From Iphinoe sp. HA4291-MV1 (GTDB taxonomy: Bacteria > Cyanobacteriota > Cyanobacteriia > Cyanobacteriales > Nostocaceae), in contig JAHHHH010000002.1 in the NCBI GenBank assembly GCA_019359415.1, forward strand, positions 1-64,000: a stretch of 64,000 nucleotides of DNA, in the 5' to 3' direction. This document shows, in pieces, positions 8,906 through 19,137 of this stretch. Numbering within the stretch: position 1 is the stretch's first letter; the number at the start of each line of letters is the position of its first letter. Both the position numbers and the translations under genes were made by a program. The notes below the pieces were generated by a model. That model searched no databases. It saw only the letters and a program-made list of their open reading frames with translations, and was not told the DNA's origin.

Positions 8906-9037
8906 ATGCTAGTTGAAATATTTTTAGAATCCTACTCCAAAGCGCCACGAAAGATAATTTTGGACTTGGATGTTACTGATGATTTACACCAAACTTTGCC
9001 CAACAAGCGTCTTCGAACAGGTAGTTCTCCATCATAG
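8906..9037 (+). pseudogene. IS1380-type transposase fragment
   Basis: A 43-residue open frame whose segment APRKIILDLDVTDD looks like the region around the first catalytic Asp of IS1380-family transposases (usually ILDLDATDD followed by a His-Gly step). After it the frame changes to unrelated residues and stops at 9035. No terminal repeats are visible near it. It is a dead remnant in the 430-bp gap between tRNA-Thr and the kinase gene, a common landing zone for insertions. The family call is from motif memory only. Confidence 0.5.
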
Positions 9038-9072
9038 GAGTAGAAAAATCTAACTTTCATGCCGGAAAAATC

Positions 9073-11517
9073 CTACCGTATTGTGGTATCTGGAGGCAAA
9101 TTCTTGCAGTCTTTTACCGAATTTTCAAAAGGACTTGGCAGCACAGGTATGGAAACAGTGAATTGTGAAGTATCCTCAGATGTTCCTATCCAAGGTGTGG
9201 TGGGAGTGTCTAACTCTTCTTCTGAAGAGAGAGTATTGGGTGAGACGTCTTGAAACAAACTTTGTTTGCTCGGTGAACCAGTTAACTCTTGCAGCACCTC
9301 TAAAGCTTGGGATGCAAATTGATAACGTTGTTGAAAATCTTCCCGCACCATTTTACTAAGTATGTTTGATAGAGAGTGGGTGACGTGTGCCTTGTCAACC
9401 CATTTCAACTCTGCATTCGCATCTCTTTCTATCTCGTGGGGAGCCATACCAGTTAAGGCTTTGATGCCAATCATCCCGACTGCATAGATATCACTACTAT
9501 ATTGTGGACGTCCGTAGCACTGCTCACTTGGTGCATAACCCCGAGTCCCAATTCCAATGGTAAAGGCAGTTTGCTCTGAATTATCAAGAATTTGTGTTGT
9601 GACTTCTTTGACGGCACCAAAGTCAATGAGGACCAGCTTGCCGTCTGAGTCTCGTCTTATGATGTTACTGGGTTTGATATCTCGGTGGATAACGCTATTG
9701 TTGTGGACAAATGCTAATGTTTCTAATAAATCTTGTAAAATCTCGATAACTGCTGTTTCTTGGAGCTGTTGACCTGGCGGCATTTCTTGGCTTAAAGCAT
9801 GACCAACTATATATTCTTGAACTAAATAAAATTCTTCTTCTTCTTCAAAATTAGCTAAAAGCTGTGGTATTTGTTCGTGAGTTCCCAGTTTTTGTAGCGT
9901 TTGAGCCTCGCAAGTAAATAAACGTCTGGCAATTGCCAACTGTTCTGGTTTACTGTTAGCTGGTTTTAGCTGCTTAACAACGCACAAAGGATTACCCGGA
10001 AGTTTGATATCTTCTGCAACGTAAGTTTCGCTAAATCCACCTGAACCAAGAACTTTGACAATTTTGTAGCGTCCATCCAAGATTTTTCCTGATATTGCCA
10101 TCTCCCTTTTCTGTAACAAGTTTTTCAAGTCATCCTGCTGACTAAGAATCTCTTGAACGACATGGTGAGAGGAATATTTCTGAAAAATATCGAGCAATTG
10201 GCTTTTTCTGACGATATCCCTTGCAATTTCAGTTCCTAGGTAACACAGTCCAATCATGGCGATCGCCACCATTGGTATAGCAGTAGGCAAGATAAGTAAA
10301 CCGTAGACAAAGGTAAAATAGCTGATGCTTCCCCAAGTCATGGCAAGGGTGATACTCGTAAAAAATCGAGTCATACCTCTTTTTTGTAAGGCAACAATAA
10401 CTCCACATCCACTGACTAAACAAAGCACAAACAAACTGCGTCCCAGTGGATTAGGAATTGCTTGCGTGATTGCTTTATCTTGCATTAAAGTTGCGATCGC
10501 GTTGGCGTGAATCTCCACCCCTGACATTCGCTCTGGATACAACCAACTGCTGGTAGCTGCGACTGGATGATAATCGTCCCCTTGGGAGAACTTAGCTGTT
10601 GCTCCTATCAGGACAATTTTGTCTTTAAAAAACTTGCCCTGCTCCAAATAGGTGTTCCAGTTTTCCGGATCGAGGACGTACCAAAAGGGAATTTGCTCAA
10701 ATGTTCCTGCTGAACCGTAAAAATGTATGCGATCGCCTTTGGGTGGAGAATAATTCACTTGGGCTGCTCTTAAAGCTGCTTCATCAAAAGAGAGCATCTT
10801 CACTGTGAGAACATCTCCTTCACCCATAAGCTTAGAAAATTCGCCAGCAAGTCTGTGAATCCTGCCATCTATCTCTAGAGGGAAATTGACAGAACCAATT
10901 GCGACAGAACCAGTGCGAAACATTTCCTGCGGCTGTTTTAATTGCGTGACAATGCCTTGGGCAGTTTCAGAATCTTCATAGAGCGCAGCCAGAGTCACTT
11001 GACTTCCATAGCGTTGCAGTGACTGTCGCAACTTTTCATCGTCTTCAACTCCGTAACTACTGGGCGTATCAAAAACCACATCCAAGGCGACAGAGCGTGC
11101 TCCTGCCTTGATCAGTTTCTCAATGACTTGGGCATATGCAGCACGTTTAAAGGGAAAAGCTTGCAGCGTTTCAAAGAAAGTATACTTTTGTGGATCTGTT
11201 TTATAGTACTGCTCGCCAACTGATATAGACTGTTCATCTATTGCCAAAATTACGATATCTTTTGGAGGAACTTCTGGTCCTCGAAGTAGATAAAATGTAC
11301 TTTGAGCTTGGCTTTCCATTAATTTAGCCAAGTTCACACTGAAAGTTGCCAACAGTGCTGCACTCACTGCTGAAACACCAGCAAGTAGATGACCTAAGCG
11401 AGCCAATAGCTTTGACCGACGTGCCGATACCGTCAAAGTCGCTTTTGTAGAGTTTTTTGACGGTCGATTGGCAGCAGAGACGTTTTTTTTAGTTAGTGTA
11501 GTGGGTTCTTCTGCCAT
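9073..11517 (-). CDS. CHASE2-domain membrane Ser/Thr protein kinase
   Basis: 814 residues. A short basic N-terminus is followed by a membrane helix (about 43-65), an extracytoplasmic CHASE2 sensor domain (about 70-345, with the VILAIDEQSI motif), and three membrane helices at about 350-430. A Hanks-type kinase domain follows at about 475-740: P-loop GSGGFSETY, HRDIKPSN catalytic loop, IDFGAVKE as the DFG segment, GYAPSEQ in place of APE. The Ser/Thr/Pro-rich tail resembles a linker. All kinase signature residues are present, so it should be active. It would sense an unknown outside signal and phosphorylate cytosolic targets. The gene stands alone. Confidence 0.92.
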   Translation of the reverse strand: MAEEPTTLTKKNVSAANRPSKNSTKATLTVSARRSKLLARLGHLLAGVSAVSAALLATFSVNLAKLMESQAQSTFYLLRGPEVPPKDIVILAIDEQSISVGEQYYKTDPQKYTFFETLQAFPFKRAAYAQVIEKLIKAGARSVALDVVFDTPSSYGVEDDEKLRQSLQRYGSQVTLAALYEDSETAQGIVTQLKQPQEMFRTGSVAIGSVNFPLEIDGRIHRLAGEFSKLMGEGDVLTVKMLSFDEAALRAAQVNYSPPKGDRIHFYGSAGTFEQIPFWYVLDPENWNTYLEQGKFFKDKIVLIGATAKFSQGDDYHPVAATSSWLYPERMSGVEIHANAIATLMQDKAITQAIPNPLGRSLFVLCLVSGCGVIVALQKRGMTRFFTSITLAMTWGSISYFTFVYGLLILPTAIPMVAIAMIGLCYLGTEIARDIVRKSQLLDIFQKYSSHHVVQEILSQQDDLKNLLQKREMAISGKILDGRYKIVKVLGSGGFSETYVAEDIKLPGNPLCVVKQLKPANSKPEQLAIARRLFTCEAQTLQKLGTHEQIPQLLANFEEEEEFYLVQEYIVGHALSQEMPPGQQLQETAVIEILQDLLETLAFVHNNSVIHRDIKPSNIIRRDSDGKLVLIDFGAVKEVTTQILDNSEQTAFTIGIGTRGYAPSEQCYGRPQYSSDIYAVGMIGIKALTGMAPHEIERDANAELKWVDKAHVTHSLSNILSKMVREDFQQRYQFASQALEVLQELTGSPSKQSLFQDVSPNTLSSEEELDTPTTPWIGTSEDTSQFTVSIPVLPSPFENSVKDCKNLPPDTTIR

Positions 11518-12813
11518 ATCATATTGCTAATTAGTTATGTTCAACATCTTTAAATTTATTGACACACTTTTGAAGTGCAACACACTTGAAATTAAATTGA
11601 AATGGAAAGCTTATACATTTGTAAACGATTCTGTATTCTTTTCCAAATTTCTGCAAGTGAAGCAGCCACCTTATGTGGTAGTTATTGCGGTAGATCCACT
11701 CTGGGTGGCTCCTCTTAAGAGGGAGTTCACAGTAGCTAAGAATGACTCATTCTTTACCGTAGACATGATGAACAATTTGCTACAGATGAGAAAATACTTT
11801 ACAAGTATCATTTGGAAAGCGTCTTGTGGTGGAACACCGTTTGCCTGACTGAACTCATAATAGTTATTGCTTCACAGATAAACAGGTTGAAACTAGTAGA
11901 TTTTACCACTTCTAGTGTGCTTTTAGTTTACCTAATCGATACGCTTCTTTCAAAAGATGAGCGCCTTGAGTGCTCAGCAATAGTGTAGATGCTCTGAGGA
12001 GGATTTGCTGTAAACACTTGCAAGGCAGGTTTTGCCACAGTAGAGTAGGCTCATAAAGCTACCCAGAAAAATTCTTGTGGAACTCACTCAACAGCTGCTT
12101 TATTTAATAGTCACGAATATTTTTGTACATTCTACCATTGATAACAAAATCTTAACCAGTGCGATCGCCTGTATATGTCCAGCCAATCTTCGATTGGCTC
12201 CCTGAACGGAGTTCAGGGGAAGCACGAAGTGTTTCGGGCATAGGGCGGCGAAGCCATCGCCATGCAGGGCGGCTCCCTCACCAGAGCATCGTCGCTTGCG
12301 CAAGGGTGTGGTCAAAATCTGTTGGTGAAGGAATGGACAAGGGGAGCCAGCGCCGTGCAGTGAGACAACCTGCTGCACCGACATCTCCCTGGTGTAGGCA
12401 TCTGGCGAACTCGGAGGGGGTTTCCCAATGCCCAATGCCCAATGCCCAATGCCCGATGCTAACCAACTACCTAACTACCCATATCTTATTCTTAAGCTAT
12501 TCCATACCTCTTTGGGAGTAAACTTGACTGATACAGAGCTAAGAAGGATGTAATTTAGCCTATTTAATTGGTAGATTTTGATTACAGGGGCAGGCTAAGC
12601 GAAGCTCACAAAGAAAGAAGTTAACACTAGTAAACAGGAGGAGAGCTACGACTTAAATGTTTCAGTCAATTTTTTGATATGCGAGAGGTTAGATAAAAGC
12701 TATATATGACAATATATAATTTATAGATACTAGCAAAATTAAGATTTTATAATTGCTGCTATAATCTATTGTTCAATCTAAATTCTTTATATATTATTAG
12801 GTGTAACTAACTC
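11518..12813. other. 1.3-kb gene-poor region with dispersed repeats
   Basis: No frame here is convincing. A 103-codon frame at 11537-11848 has no recognisable fold. Bases 12180-12475 are a patchwork of palindromic repeats, including TTCGATTGGCTC-type and GAACGGAGTTCAGG-type arms. They also include a decayed copy of the MITE described at 34942-35062 (left end GGGTGTGGTCA at 12304-12314) and heptamer repeats CCCAATG at 12424-12456. Bases 12600-12810 are AT-rich and probably carry the promoter of the NYN-domain gene. Confidence 0.6.
12304..12475 (+). mobile_element. decayed second copy of the 121-bp MITE
   Basis: The left 35 bases (GGGTGTGGTCAAAATCTG and onward) match the left part of the element at 34942, and GCTAACCAACTAC near 12458 matches its right part. 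The right inverted end TGACCACACCC is missing here, so this copy is probably immobile. Its interior includes an inserted repeat stretch and CCCAATG heptamers instead of CCCATTG ones. Confidence 0.55.
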
Positions 12814-13344
12814 ATGGGTTCTACGATGAATCGTCTGTCTATTTTTGTAGACGGAAACAATATGTTCTATGCTCAACAAAAAAATGGCTGGTTTTTTGAC
12901 CCACGAAGAGTTTTAGAATATTTCAGACATGAACAACCAGACACAACATTGATCAATGCTTTTTGGTACACTGGCTTAAAAGACCTACAAGATCAGCGAG
13001 GATTTAGAGATGCTCTCATTAGTCTAGGTTATACAGTTAGAACGAAAATTTTAAAAGAATATTATGATGATTCATCTGGTCGTTATTCACAAAAAGCGAA
13101 TTTGGATATAGAAATTGTTGTAGATATGTTTAATACAGTAGATCAGTACGACCGAGTTATTTTATTTAGTGGAGATGGAGATTTTGAAAGAGCAATAGAG
13201 CTATTACGCGGAAAAAATACTCATATTACAGTAGTATCAACAGAAGGGATGATAGCCAGAGAACTACGTAATGCTACTGACAGATATATAGATTTAAATG
13301 ATATTCGGGATGACATAGAAAAAGTAGATTCTCAGTTACCTTAA
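12814..13344 (+). CDS. NYN-domain (LabA/DUF88-like) protein
   Basis: 176 residues, or 172 if ATG 12826 is used. A NYN domain of the PIN-like nuclease fold spans nearly all of it. The Asp/Asn clusters FVDGNNM near the N-terminus, LDIEIVVDM in the middle and LFSGDGDFE further on are the acidic metal-binding positions. Members act as ribonucleases or as regulators; LabA in Synechococcus affects circadian output. The exact role here is unknown. The protein is soluble, with no extra domain such as OST-HTH. It lies 80 bp upstream of leuA on the same strand, though a shared transcript is not proven. Confidence 0.85.
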   Translation: MGSTMNRLSIFVDGNNMFYAQQKNGWFFDPRRVLEYFRHEQPDTTLINAFWYTGLKDLQDQRGFRDALISLGYTVRTKILKEYYDDSSGRYSQKANLDIEIVVDMFNTVDQYDRVILFSGDGDFERAIELLRGKNTHITVVSTEGMIARELRNATDRYIDLNDIRDDIEKVDSQLP

Positions 13345-13426
13345 CAATTATTTACAAAATGACTAGCAAAAAATTCAAGTAGAAGGTATTTTAAGTTACC
13401 AGTTAAAACCTAACAACAAGCCGCAA

Positions 13427-15028
13427 ATGAACACTACACAAGAGAGAATAATCATCTTTGACACGACACTTCGAGACGGTGAGCAGTGTCCAGGAGCAAC
13501 ACTGAATATAGATGAAAAACTCACTATTGCTAAACAACTAGCACGATTGGGTGTGGATATCATTGAAGCAGGGTTTGCCTTTGCCAGTCCTGGAGATTTT
13601 GAGGCTGTGACTAAGATTGCTCAACTTGTGGGGACAGAAGATGGTCCTGTCATTTGTAGTTTAGCAAGAGCGCGGCAAGAAGATATTAAAACTGCAGCCC
13701 AAGCAATCAAGCCAGCCGCAAAAGGGAGAATTCATACATTTATTGCTACGAGTGATATTCACCTCAAGTACAAGCTGAAAAAGACAAAATCAGAAGTTCT
13801 GGCAATTGCTGAAGAAATGGTGGCTTATGCTAAAACCTTTACTGATGATGTAGAATTCTCTCCTGAAGATGCAGGACGATCCGAGCCAGAATTCCTGTAT
13901 CAAGTTTTAGAGCGAGCCATTGCCGCAGGAGCAACAACAGTTAATATTCCTGATACTGTGGGTTATACAACACCTAGTGAATTCGGAGCGATTATTCAAG
14001 GCATTAAAGAAAACGTTCCTAACATTGATAAAGCAATTATTTCTGTTCATGGACATAACGATTTAGGCTTAGCAGTCGCCAACTTCTTAGAAGCTGTGAA
14101 AAATGGTGCAAGGCAGTTAGAGTGTACGATCAATGGTATTGGTGAACGTGCAGGAAATGCAGCATTAGAAGAATTGGTGATGGCTTTGTACGTCCGTCGG
14201 CAATATTTCAACCCCTTTTTAGGACGTCCAATTGATTCAGAAAAACCTTTAACAAATATTGATACCAGACAAATTTACAAAACATCCCGTCTCGTTTCTA
14301 ACTTGACAGGAATGCTAGTTCAACCTAATAAAGCAATTGTCGGTACGAATGCCTTTGCTCACGAGTCTGGAATTCACCAAGATGGTGTGCTGAAAAATAA
14401 GCTCACCTATGAAATTATGGATGCCCAATTAATTGGGTTGACAGAAAATAAAATTGTTTTGGGCAAACATTCAGGAAGAAATGCTTTCCGCACCCGCTTG
14501 AGAGAATTGGGCTATGAACTAACAGACACGGAATTAAATAAAGCGTTCGTTAGGTTCAAAGAAATCGCAGATAAAAAGAAAGAAATTTCTGATTGGGATT
14601 TAGAAGCAATTGTTAATGATGAAATTCAACAAGCTCCCGATTTGTTCCGTTTGGAATTAGTGCAAGTTTCTTGCGGTGATAATGCTCGTCCTACTGCAAC
14701 AGTCACACTCCGGACTCCAGAAGGCGAAGAATTAATTGATGCTGCGATCGGTACAGGACCAGTGGATGCGGTTTACAAAGCCATCAATCGTGTCATCAAC
14801 GTACCAAACCAGTTAATTGAGTTTTCTGTACAGTCAGTCACAGCAGGTATTGATGCCATTGGTGAGGTCACTATCCGTCTCAAGCATGAAAATAGAGTGT
14901 TTTTTGGTCATGCGGCAAACACAGATATTATTGTAGCATCAGCTCAAGCTTATGTAAATGCACTGAATAGACTCTATGCATTCTTGCAAAATCAACAACA
15001 GCAACAGCAAGTCGTTGCAAATAATTAG
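13427..15028 (+). CDS. leuA: 2-isopropylmalate synthase
   Basis: 533 residues, full length. It catalyses the first committed step of leucine synthesis, joining acetyl-CoA and 2-oxoisovalerate. The TIM-barrel part begins with [13 protein letters not shown] (metal-binding Asp and catalytic Arg), and HGHNDLG carries the metal-binding histidines. [14 protein letters not shown] and the HESGIHQDG loop (residues about 315-325) are also in place. The C-terminal regulatory domain for leucine feedback (about 390-520) is complete. The extreme C-terminus is a poly-Gln run (NQQQQQQ), a local slippage product. A strong inverted repeat follows the stop. Confidence 0.97.
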   Translation: MNTTQERIIIFDTTLRDGEQCPGATLNIDEKLTIAKQLARLGVDIIEAGFAFASPGDFEAVTKIAQLVGTEDGPVICSLARARQEDIKTAAQAIKPAAKGRIHTFIATSDIHLKYKLKKTKSEVLAIAEEMVAYAKTFTDDVEFSPEDAGRSEPEFLYQVLERAIAAGATTVNIPDTVGYTTPSEFGAIIQGIKENVPNIDKAIISVHGHNDLGLAVANFLEAVKNGARQLECTINGIGERAGNAALEELVMALYVRRQYFNPFLGRPIDSEKPLTNIDTRQIYKTSRLVSNLTGMLVQPNKAIVGTNAFAHESGIHQDGVLKNKLTYEIMDAQLIGLTENKIVLGKHSGRNAFRTRLRELGYELTDTELNKAFVRFKEIADKKKEISDWDLEAIVNDEIQQAPDLFRLELVQVSCGDNARPTATVTLRTPEGEELIDAAIGTGPVDAVYKAINRVINVPNQLIEFSVQSVTAGIDAIGEVTIRLKHENRVFFGHAANTDIIVASAQAYVNALNRLYAFLQNQQQQQQVVANN

Positions 15029-15033
15029 TCATT

Positions 15034-15071
15034 AGTAATTCGTAATTGATAATTAATAATTACGAATTACT
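15034..15071. terminator. bidirectional AT-rich hairpin between convergent genes
   Basis: 14-bp perfect arms at 15034-15047 and 15058-15071 enclose a 10-nt loop. They sit between the leuA stop and the convergent SDR gene stop, where a shared terminator is expected. Confidence 0.6.
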
Positions 15072-15080
15072 AATTATCAA

Positions 15081-15944
15081 TTATGAATTAGCTTGGGCTG
15101 TCTCAAAATCGGTACTAGCTGCTATTTGCTCCCAAGCATCCAATTCAGCAGTTAGGGACTCAATCTTTTTACGAAACTTACTGTATGCATACTTTCCAAG
15201 CACTAACCGTAGAGGTGGATTTTCAGAATTCACAACTTGGATAAGGACTTGTGCAGCTTTGTCTGGATCTCCTGGTTGAGTTCCCTCAATCTTGTCAAGA
15301 AACTGGAGGAACTTACCGACGGTTTGTTGGTATTCATCCATACTTTGTTCGGCTCGGTCAAGGGAGCGCCCAATAAAATCCGTACGGAAAGGACCAGGCT
15401 CGACAATTGTCACTTTGATACCAAGAGGTGCAACTTCACCTTGCACTGCTTCTGAAACCCCTTCTAGAGCGAATTTTGCACCACCGTAGATAGAAAAGCC
15501 GAGTTCATTAGAAAATCCCGCGATTGCGGACATATTGAGAATATGTCCTGATTTCTGCTGCCGCATAACTGGCAGGACAGCCCGTATCATATTAATTACA
15601 CCAAAAAGATTAGTTTCAAAGTTACGCCGGATCTGCTCATCACTGACTTCCTCCAACGCACCAATCAAACCATAGCCAGCATTGTTGACAAGAACATCAA
15701 TGCGTCCAAAGGTGGCGATCGCCTGCTTCACCGCCTCCCTCACCTCCTCAGGTTTCGTCACGTCCAATCGCACCGCTAAGGCGCGATTTGAAAATTTAGC
15801 TGTTAAATCTTCTACCTGCTCAGGCTTCCGTGCGGTGAGTACTACTGTCTCATTCTTGTCCAGTAATGCTTCTGCTAACGTCCGACCAAAACCAGTTGAG
15901 CTACCAGTAATAAACCATACCCGCGTTTGAGCAGAAATTGTCAT
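15081..15944 (-). CDS. short-chain dehydrogenase/reductase
   Basis: 287 residues of the classical SDR family. It has the Rossmann glycine motif TGSSTGFGR at about 13-21, NNAGYG at about 87-92, catalytic Ser in NMSAIAG near 137, and YGGAK near 152-156 with the active-site Tyr and Lys. After the core it carries a 40-residue tail typical of the oxidoreductases resembling retinol or 3-oxoacyl reductases. The substrate cannot be read from sequence. NADP preference is likely from the basic residue after the second beta strand (TARKPEQ). It faces leuA and is divergent from nothing close. Confidence 0.9.
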   Translation of the reverse strand: MTISAQTRVWFITGSSTGFGRTLAEALLDKNETVVLTARKPEQVEDLTAKFSNRALAVRLDVTKPEEVREAVKQAIATFGRIDVLVNNAGYGLIGALEEVSDEQIRRNFETNLFGVINMIRAVLPVMRQQKSGHILNMSAIAGFSNELGFSIYGGAKFALEGVSEAVQGEVAPLGIKVTIVEPGPFRTDFIGRSLDRAEQSMDEYQQTVGKFLQFLDKIEGTQPGDPDKAAQVLIQVVNSENPPLRLVLGKYAYSKFRKKIESLTAELDAWEQIAASTDFETAQANS

Positions 15945-16068
15945 GAAAATTCTCCATTTTTAAAAGCGTAAGTATTTTACGAAATTTCGCTATAATAATC
16001 TTGCATATTCTTGCGAAATCTATTCAATTTTTGTTCGCCTTGCTCAATTTTGCATCTATCACAAACTC

Positions 16069-17541
16069 CTAGTACTTGCTCTTTAGGATTTGAGCTATTT
16101 TACTAATGCTCTCCACGAGCTGCTGCTCTGTCAGTTCACCGTAACCAAAGATAAACTCACCTTGAGAATGCGGTCTAAGATAATGAGGTGCAGCAGACAT
16201 CATCCCGATACCATGCAAGGCTGCACGCTGAATAATCTCTTCATCACGAAAAGGGGTGTGTAATCGCACCATCACATGAATTCCCGCTTTCTCCCCTAAA
16301 ATCGTTGCTTTTTCCCCAAAATGAACGTTTAATGCTCTCACAAGGGCTTGACGACGCCTATCGTAAATTGCTCGCATTTTTCTGATATGACGTTCTAAAT
16401 GCCCTTCCTCGATAAAGTCTGTAAGAACCTGTTGTTCTAGTATTGGTAAGTGACGATCGCTCAACCATTTGGCATGAGCAAAAGCAGAAACCAGATTTTT
16501 TGGTAGCACCAGATAGCCAATTCGCAGCGAAGGAAACAGTACTTTTGAAAACGTACCGATGTAGAGTACAGAATCACTGCGATCTAATCCTTGCAAAGCT
16601 GGAATCGGTCGCTCACCATAGCGATATTCACTATCATAGTCGTCTTCAATGATGAAAGCCCCCGTTTTCTGTGCCCAAGTGAGTAGTTCTAATCGTCGAG
16701 ATAGAGAAAGTATTGCACCTGTGGGAAATTGGTGAGAAGGTGTCACGTAAACAAGCCGGACTTGTTCACTAGAATGGTGAGCTAAGTCTTTAACCACCAA
16801 GCCTGATTCATCCACAGCGATCGCCAAGAGTTTAGCAGCTTGAGTCTGAAAAATGAGCCGTGCGCTTAAGTAGCCTGGATCTTCCAAAGCAATAACATCG
16901 TCAGGTTCGATAAACAAGCGCACAATTAAATCGAGTGCTTGCTGAGTACCATTGACGATGAGCACTTGTTCTGGTTCGCAGTTGACAGCACGGGAACGAG
17001 AGAGATATCGAGAAATAGCTTCCCGCAAAGGTTTGTACCCTAGAATATCCGTTGAGTAGTCGAGCCATTGCAAATGAGAACAACAGTAACGAGAGAGTAG
17101 CTTGCGCCACAGATTTATCGGAAATTGCTCAAAGGCTGGTTGTCCGTAGCGGAAGTTAATCGGCATTTCTGGTTCAGCAACTCTGGGGACATTTTCTGTA
17201 TTAATTAAATATTCACCATATTTAGATAACTTGACTGGAGGACGAGTCATCTTTCCAGTTGATGGAATGGGTGTTGAATGCAGTAAATCATCAGGAAGTT
17301 GAGTGCAAACAAATGTACCCGAACCTACAACAGTTTCTATGTAGCCTTCACTCAGAAGTTGGTCGTAGGTTTGAGTTACAGTCGTGCGAGAAATCCCTAA
17401 AGATTTGGCAAGCTGACGTGTAGAAGGAATGCGTTTTCCTGGTAACAACCTTCCGCCAAGAATGGCTTGACGCAGTTGTTCGTAAAGCTGTTGATGGAGT
17501 GATAAAGAGGAATTGCTGTCTAGCGTAATGGCAAAATCCAT
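16069..17541 (-). CDS. MocR/PdxR-type regulator (GntR HTH plus aminotransferase fold)
   Basis: 490 residues. The N-terminal 70 residues are a GntR winged helix (KRIPSTRQLAKSLGISRTT). A linker leads to a fold-type I aminotransferase domain (about 115-480) with the PLP lysine in IGTFSKVLFPSLRIGY and the Asp/Tyr pair in IEDDYDSEYRYG. Such proteins bind PLP and regulate vitamin B6, GABA or related genes. It is transcribed away from a plus-strand operon 350 bp off that includes a pyridoxamine-oxidase-like flavoprotein. Control of that operon is a reasonable inference, since MocR genes often sit divergent from their targets. No operator was identified with confidence. Confidence 0.9.
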   Translation of the reverse strand: MDFAITLDSNSSLSLHQQLYEQLRQAILGGRLLPGKRIPSTRQLAKSLGISRTTVTQTYDQLLSEGYIETVVGSGTFVCTQLPDDLLHSTPIPSTGKMTRPPVKLSKYGEYLINTENVPRVAEPEMPINFRYGQPAFEQFPINLWRKLLSRYCCSHLQWLDYSTDILGYKPLREAISRYLSRSRAVNCEPEQVLIVNGTQQALDLIVRLFIEPDDVIALEDPGYLSARLIFQTQAAKLLAIAVDESGLVVKDLAHHSSEQVRLVYVTPSHQFPTGAILSLSRRLELLTWAQKTGAFIIEDDYDSEYRYGERPIPALQGLDRSDSVLYIGTFSKVLFPSLRIGYLVLPKNLVSAFAHAKWLSDRHLPILEQQVLTDFIEEGHLERHIRKMRAIYDRRRQALVRALNVHFGEKATILGEKAGIHVMVRLHTPFRDEEIIQRAALHGIGMMSAAPHYLRPHSQGEFIFGYGELTEQQLVESISKIAQILKSKY

Positions 17542-17887
17542 ACTTGAGAGCTTTTAAAGTGGACCTATATCAAATCATAAAAGTGGCTCTTGTAGAAGAC
17601 CACTTTGAGAATTACGCTAACAATAGTAAACCCAAGACCTGCACCCAGAATAATAGACCTGCCTTGAAAATAGAAGCTGAAACCAAGCAAAATTGTTCCA
17701 GCATCATTTCATTTTCATTGTTCCTTGTGAGTGTAGCTCATGGAGTCTCTTGCAAAAGTGAGATTTTATGAGGTTCTGTTTCCTGTTCTCTGTTCCCTGT
17801 TAAGAGTTCCCGACTTCTGCAAGAAGTCTAATGATGTTTTGAGTAGGCAAACGCCTTATTTCAAAAAAGGGGCGCTATCAAAGGAGT
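17542..17887. other. divergent intergenic region of the MocR gene
   Basis: 346 bp that must hold the promoters for the MocR gene and for the GATase operon. No protein frame is convincing. Short direct words (TTCCTGTTCTCTGTTCCCTGTT) near 17780 are low-complexity repeat. An AAAGGAG-like ribosome site lies at 17879-17884 before the GATase ATG. Confidence 0.5.
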
Positions 17888-17893
17888 TTGAAA

Positions 17894-18595
17894 ATGGAAA
17901 TTCACTACCTACAGCATGTTCCCTTTGAAGGTATTGCTAGTATTGAACACTGGGCAAAATCAAAAGGGCATTCCTTATCTGCAACAAGACTTTACCAAAA
18001 CGAACCTCTGCCAAAAGTGGAAGATATCGATTGGCTGTTAATCATGGGCGGTCCAATGAATATCTATGAGGAAATTAAATATTCTTGGCTGGCTCAAGAG
18101 AAAAGGTTTATAGAGCAAGCAGTCAAACATGAGAAAGTCATTTTAGGAATTTGCTTAGGAGCACAGTTAATTGCCGATGTATTAGGCGCAAAAGTGTTTT
18201 CCAACAAGTATAAAGAAATTGGTTGGTTTCCTATTGAACTGACGAGTGCAGCTCAAACATCACCCATTTTTAACTTCTTGCCAAAGCGTTTGAGTGTTTT
18301 TCACTGGCATGGAGATACGTTTGAGTTGCCTTCGGGAGCAATTCAGATAGCTAAAAGCGACGGATGCCAAAATCAAGCTTTTATCTACAATGAAAGCATT
18401 ATTGGTTTACAATTTCACCTCGAATCGACCAAGAACAGTGTTCAAGCACTCCTGGAAAACTGTGCGGATGAGATTGTTGAGGGTAAATATATCCAGAAAT
18501 CTGATCAACTACTCTCACACGAAGACAGTTTTAAAAAAATCAACGATGCTATGCATGGCATCTTAGATAGACTATCGAGCAAAACTTTTGCCTAA
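17894..18595 (+). CDS. class I glutamine amidotransferase domain protein
   Basis: About 233 residues; I take ATG 17894 (MEIHYLQHVPFEG), closest to the AAGGAG site, rather than 17888. A single GATase1 domain has the nucleophile Cys in LGICLGAQLIA and the His in GLQFHLEST. A Glu follows at the expected place, so the triad is intact. Such free-standing proteins resemble the glutaminase half of GMP synthase and hydrolyse glutamine or gamma-glutamyl compounds. The acceptor is unknown. The protein is distinct from PdxT (longer, no PdxT motifs). It is first in a three-gene cluster with an acetyltransferase and a flavin-binding protein. Confidence 0.85.
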   Translation: MEIHYLQHVPFEGIASIEHWAKSKGHSLSATRLYQNEPLPKVEDIDWLLIMGGPMNIYEEIKYSWLAQEKRFIEQAVKHEKVILGICLGAQLIADVLGAKVFSNKYKEIGWFPIELTSAAQTSPIFNFLPKRLSVFHWHGDTFELPSGAIQIAKSDGCQNQAFIYNESIIGLQFHLESTKNSVQALLENCADEIVEGKYIQKSDQLLSHEDSFKKINDAMHGILDRLSSKTFA

Positions 18596-18645
18596 AATAC
18601 ACTTTTTCTATAATCAGCCTCTTTTGGCGTAATGCCAAATTAGAC

Positions 18646-19134
18646 GTGAACTCACTTATGTGGACACAATCAACAATTCAGGTCAGAGAAGCAACTTCAC
18701 AGGAAGACTCACTGATTGCAAAGCATTTCTATTATATGTGGCGAGATATTGGCGTTCCTGATGACGCCATCAACCCTAACTGGCTTGAGATAACTCTCCA
18801 GTATATAGAACAAGCTCGTCGAGATTTGTTTTACAAAGCGTTTGTTGCAGAAGCTGATGGTGCAGTTGTAGGTTCTGCAAGTTGTCAACTCTACTCAGGT
18901 TTATACCCTAATGTTCTCATACCACAATATCGCAAATATGGTTACATCTGGGGTGTTTACGTTGAGCCAGCTTATCGTAGACAAGGAATTGCTAAGCAAC
19001 TCACTAACATGACGGTGAACTATTTGAAAGCTGTGGGTTGTCACCGGGTAGTTCTCAACGCTTCTCCAGCAGGGCAACCAGTTTATGAAAGTCTTGGTTT
19101 CTCCGGTAGTAATGCTATGTATTTGGATTTATAA
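18646..19134 (+). CDS. GNAT-family N-acetyltransferase
   Basis: 162 residues from GTG 18646; ATG 18658 is an alternative. The GNAT fold runs throughout, with the acetyl-CoA motif A as VYVEPAYRRQGIAKQL (about 107-122) and motif B as ASPAGQPVYESLGF near the C-terminus. The acceptor amine is unknown. It starts 50 bp after the GATase and ends 3 bp before the next gene, so the three genes look like an operon. Confidence 0.88.
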   Translation: MNSLMWTQSTIQVREATSQEDSLIAKHFYYMWRDIGVPDDAINPNWLEITLQYIEQARRDLFYKAFVAEADGAVVGSASCQLYSGLYPNVLIPQYRKYGYIWGVYVEPAYRRQGIAKQLTNMTVNYLKAVGCHRVVLNASPAGQPVYESLGFSGSNAMYLDL

Positions 19135-19137
19135 ACT

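Noticed and set aside
11537-11848. 103-codon plus-strand frame
   Set aside because: No recognisable domain, weak start context, surrounded by repeat DNA.
12100-12521. frames through 12100-12521 on both strands
   Set aside because: They run through palindromic and heptamer repeats; the peptides are low complexity.
17894-18595. PdxT (glutaminase of PLP synthase)
   Set aside because: Near a MocR gene this was tempting, but the protein lacks PdxT-specific motifs, is longer, and no pdxS is adjacent.
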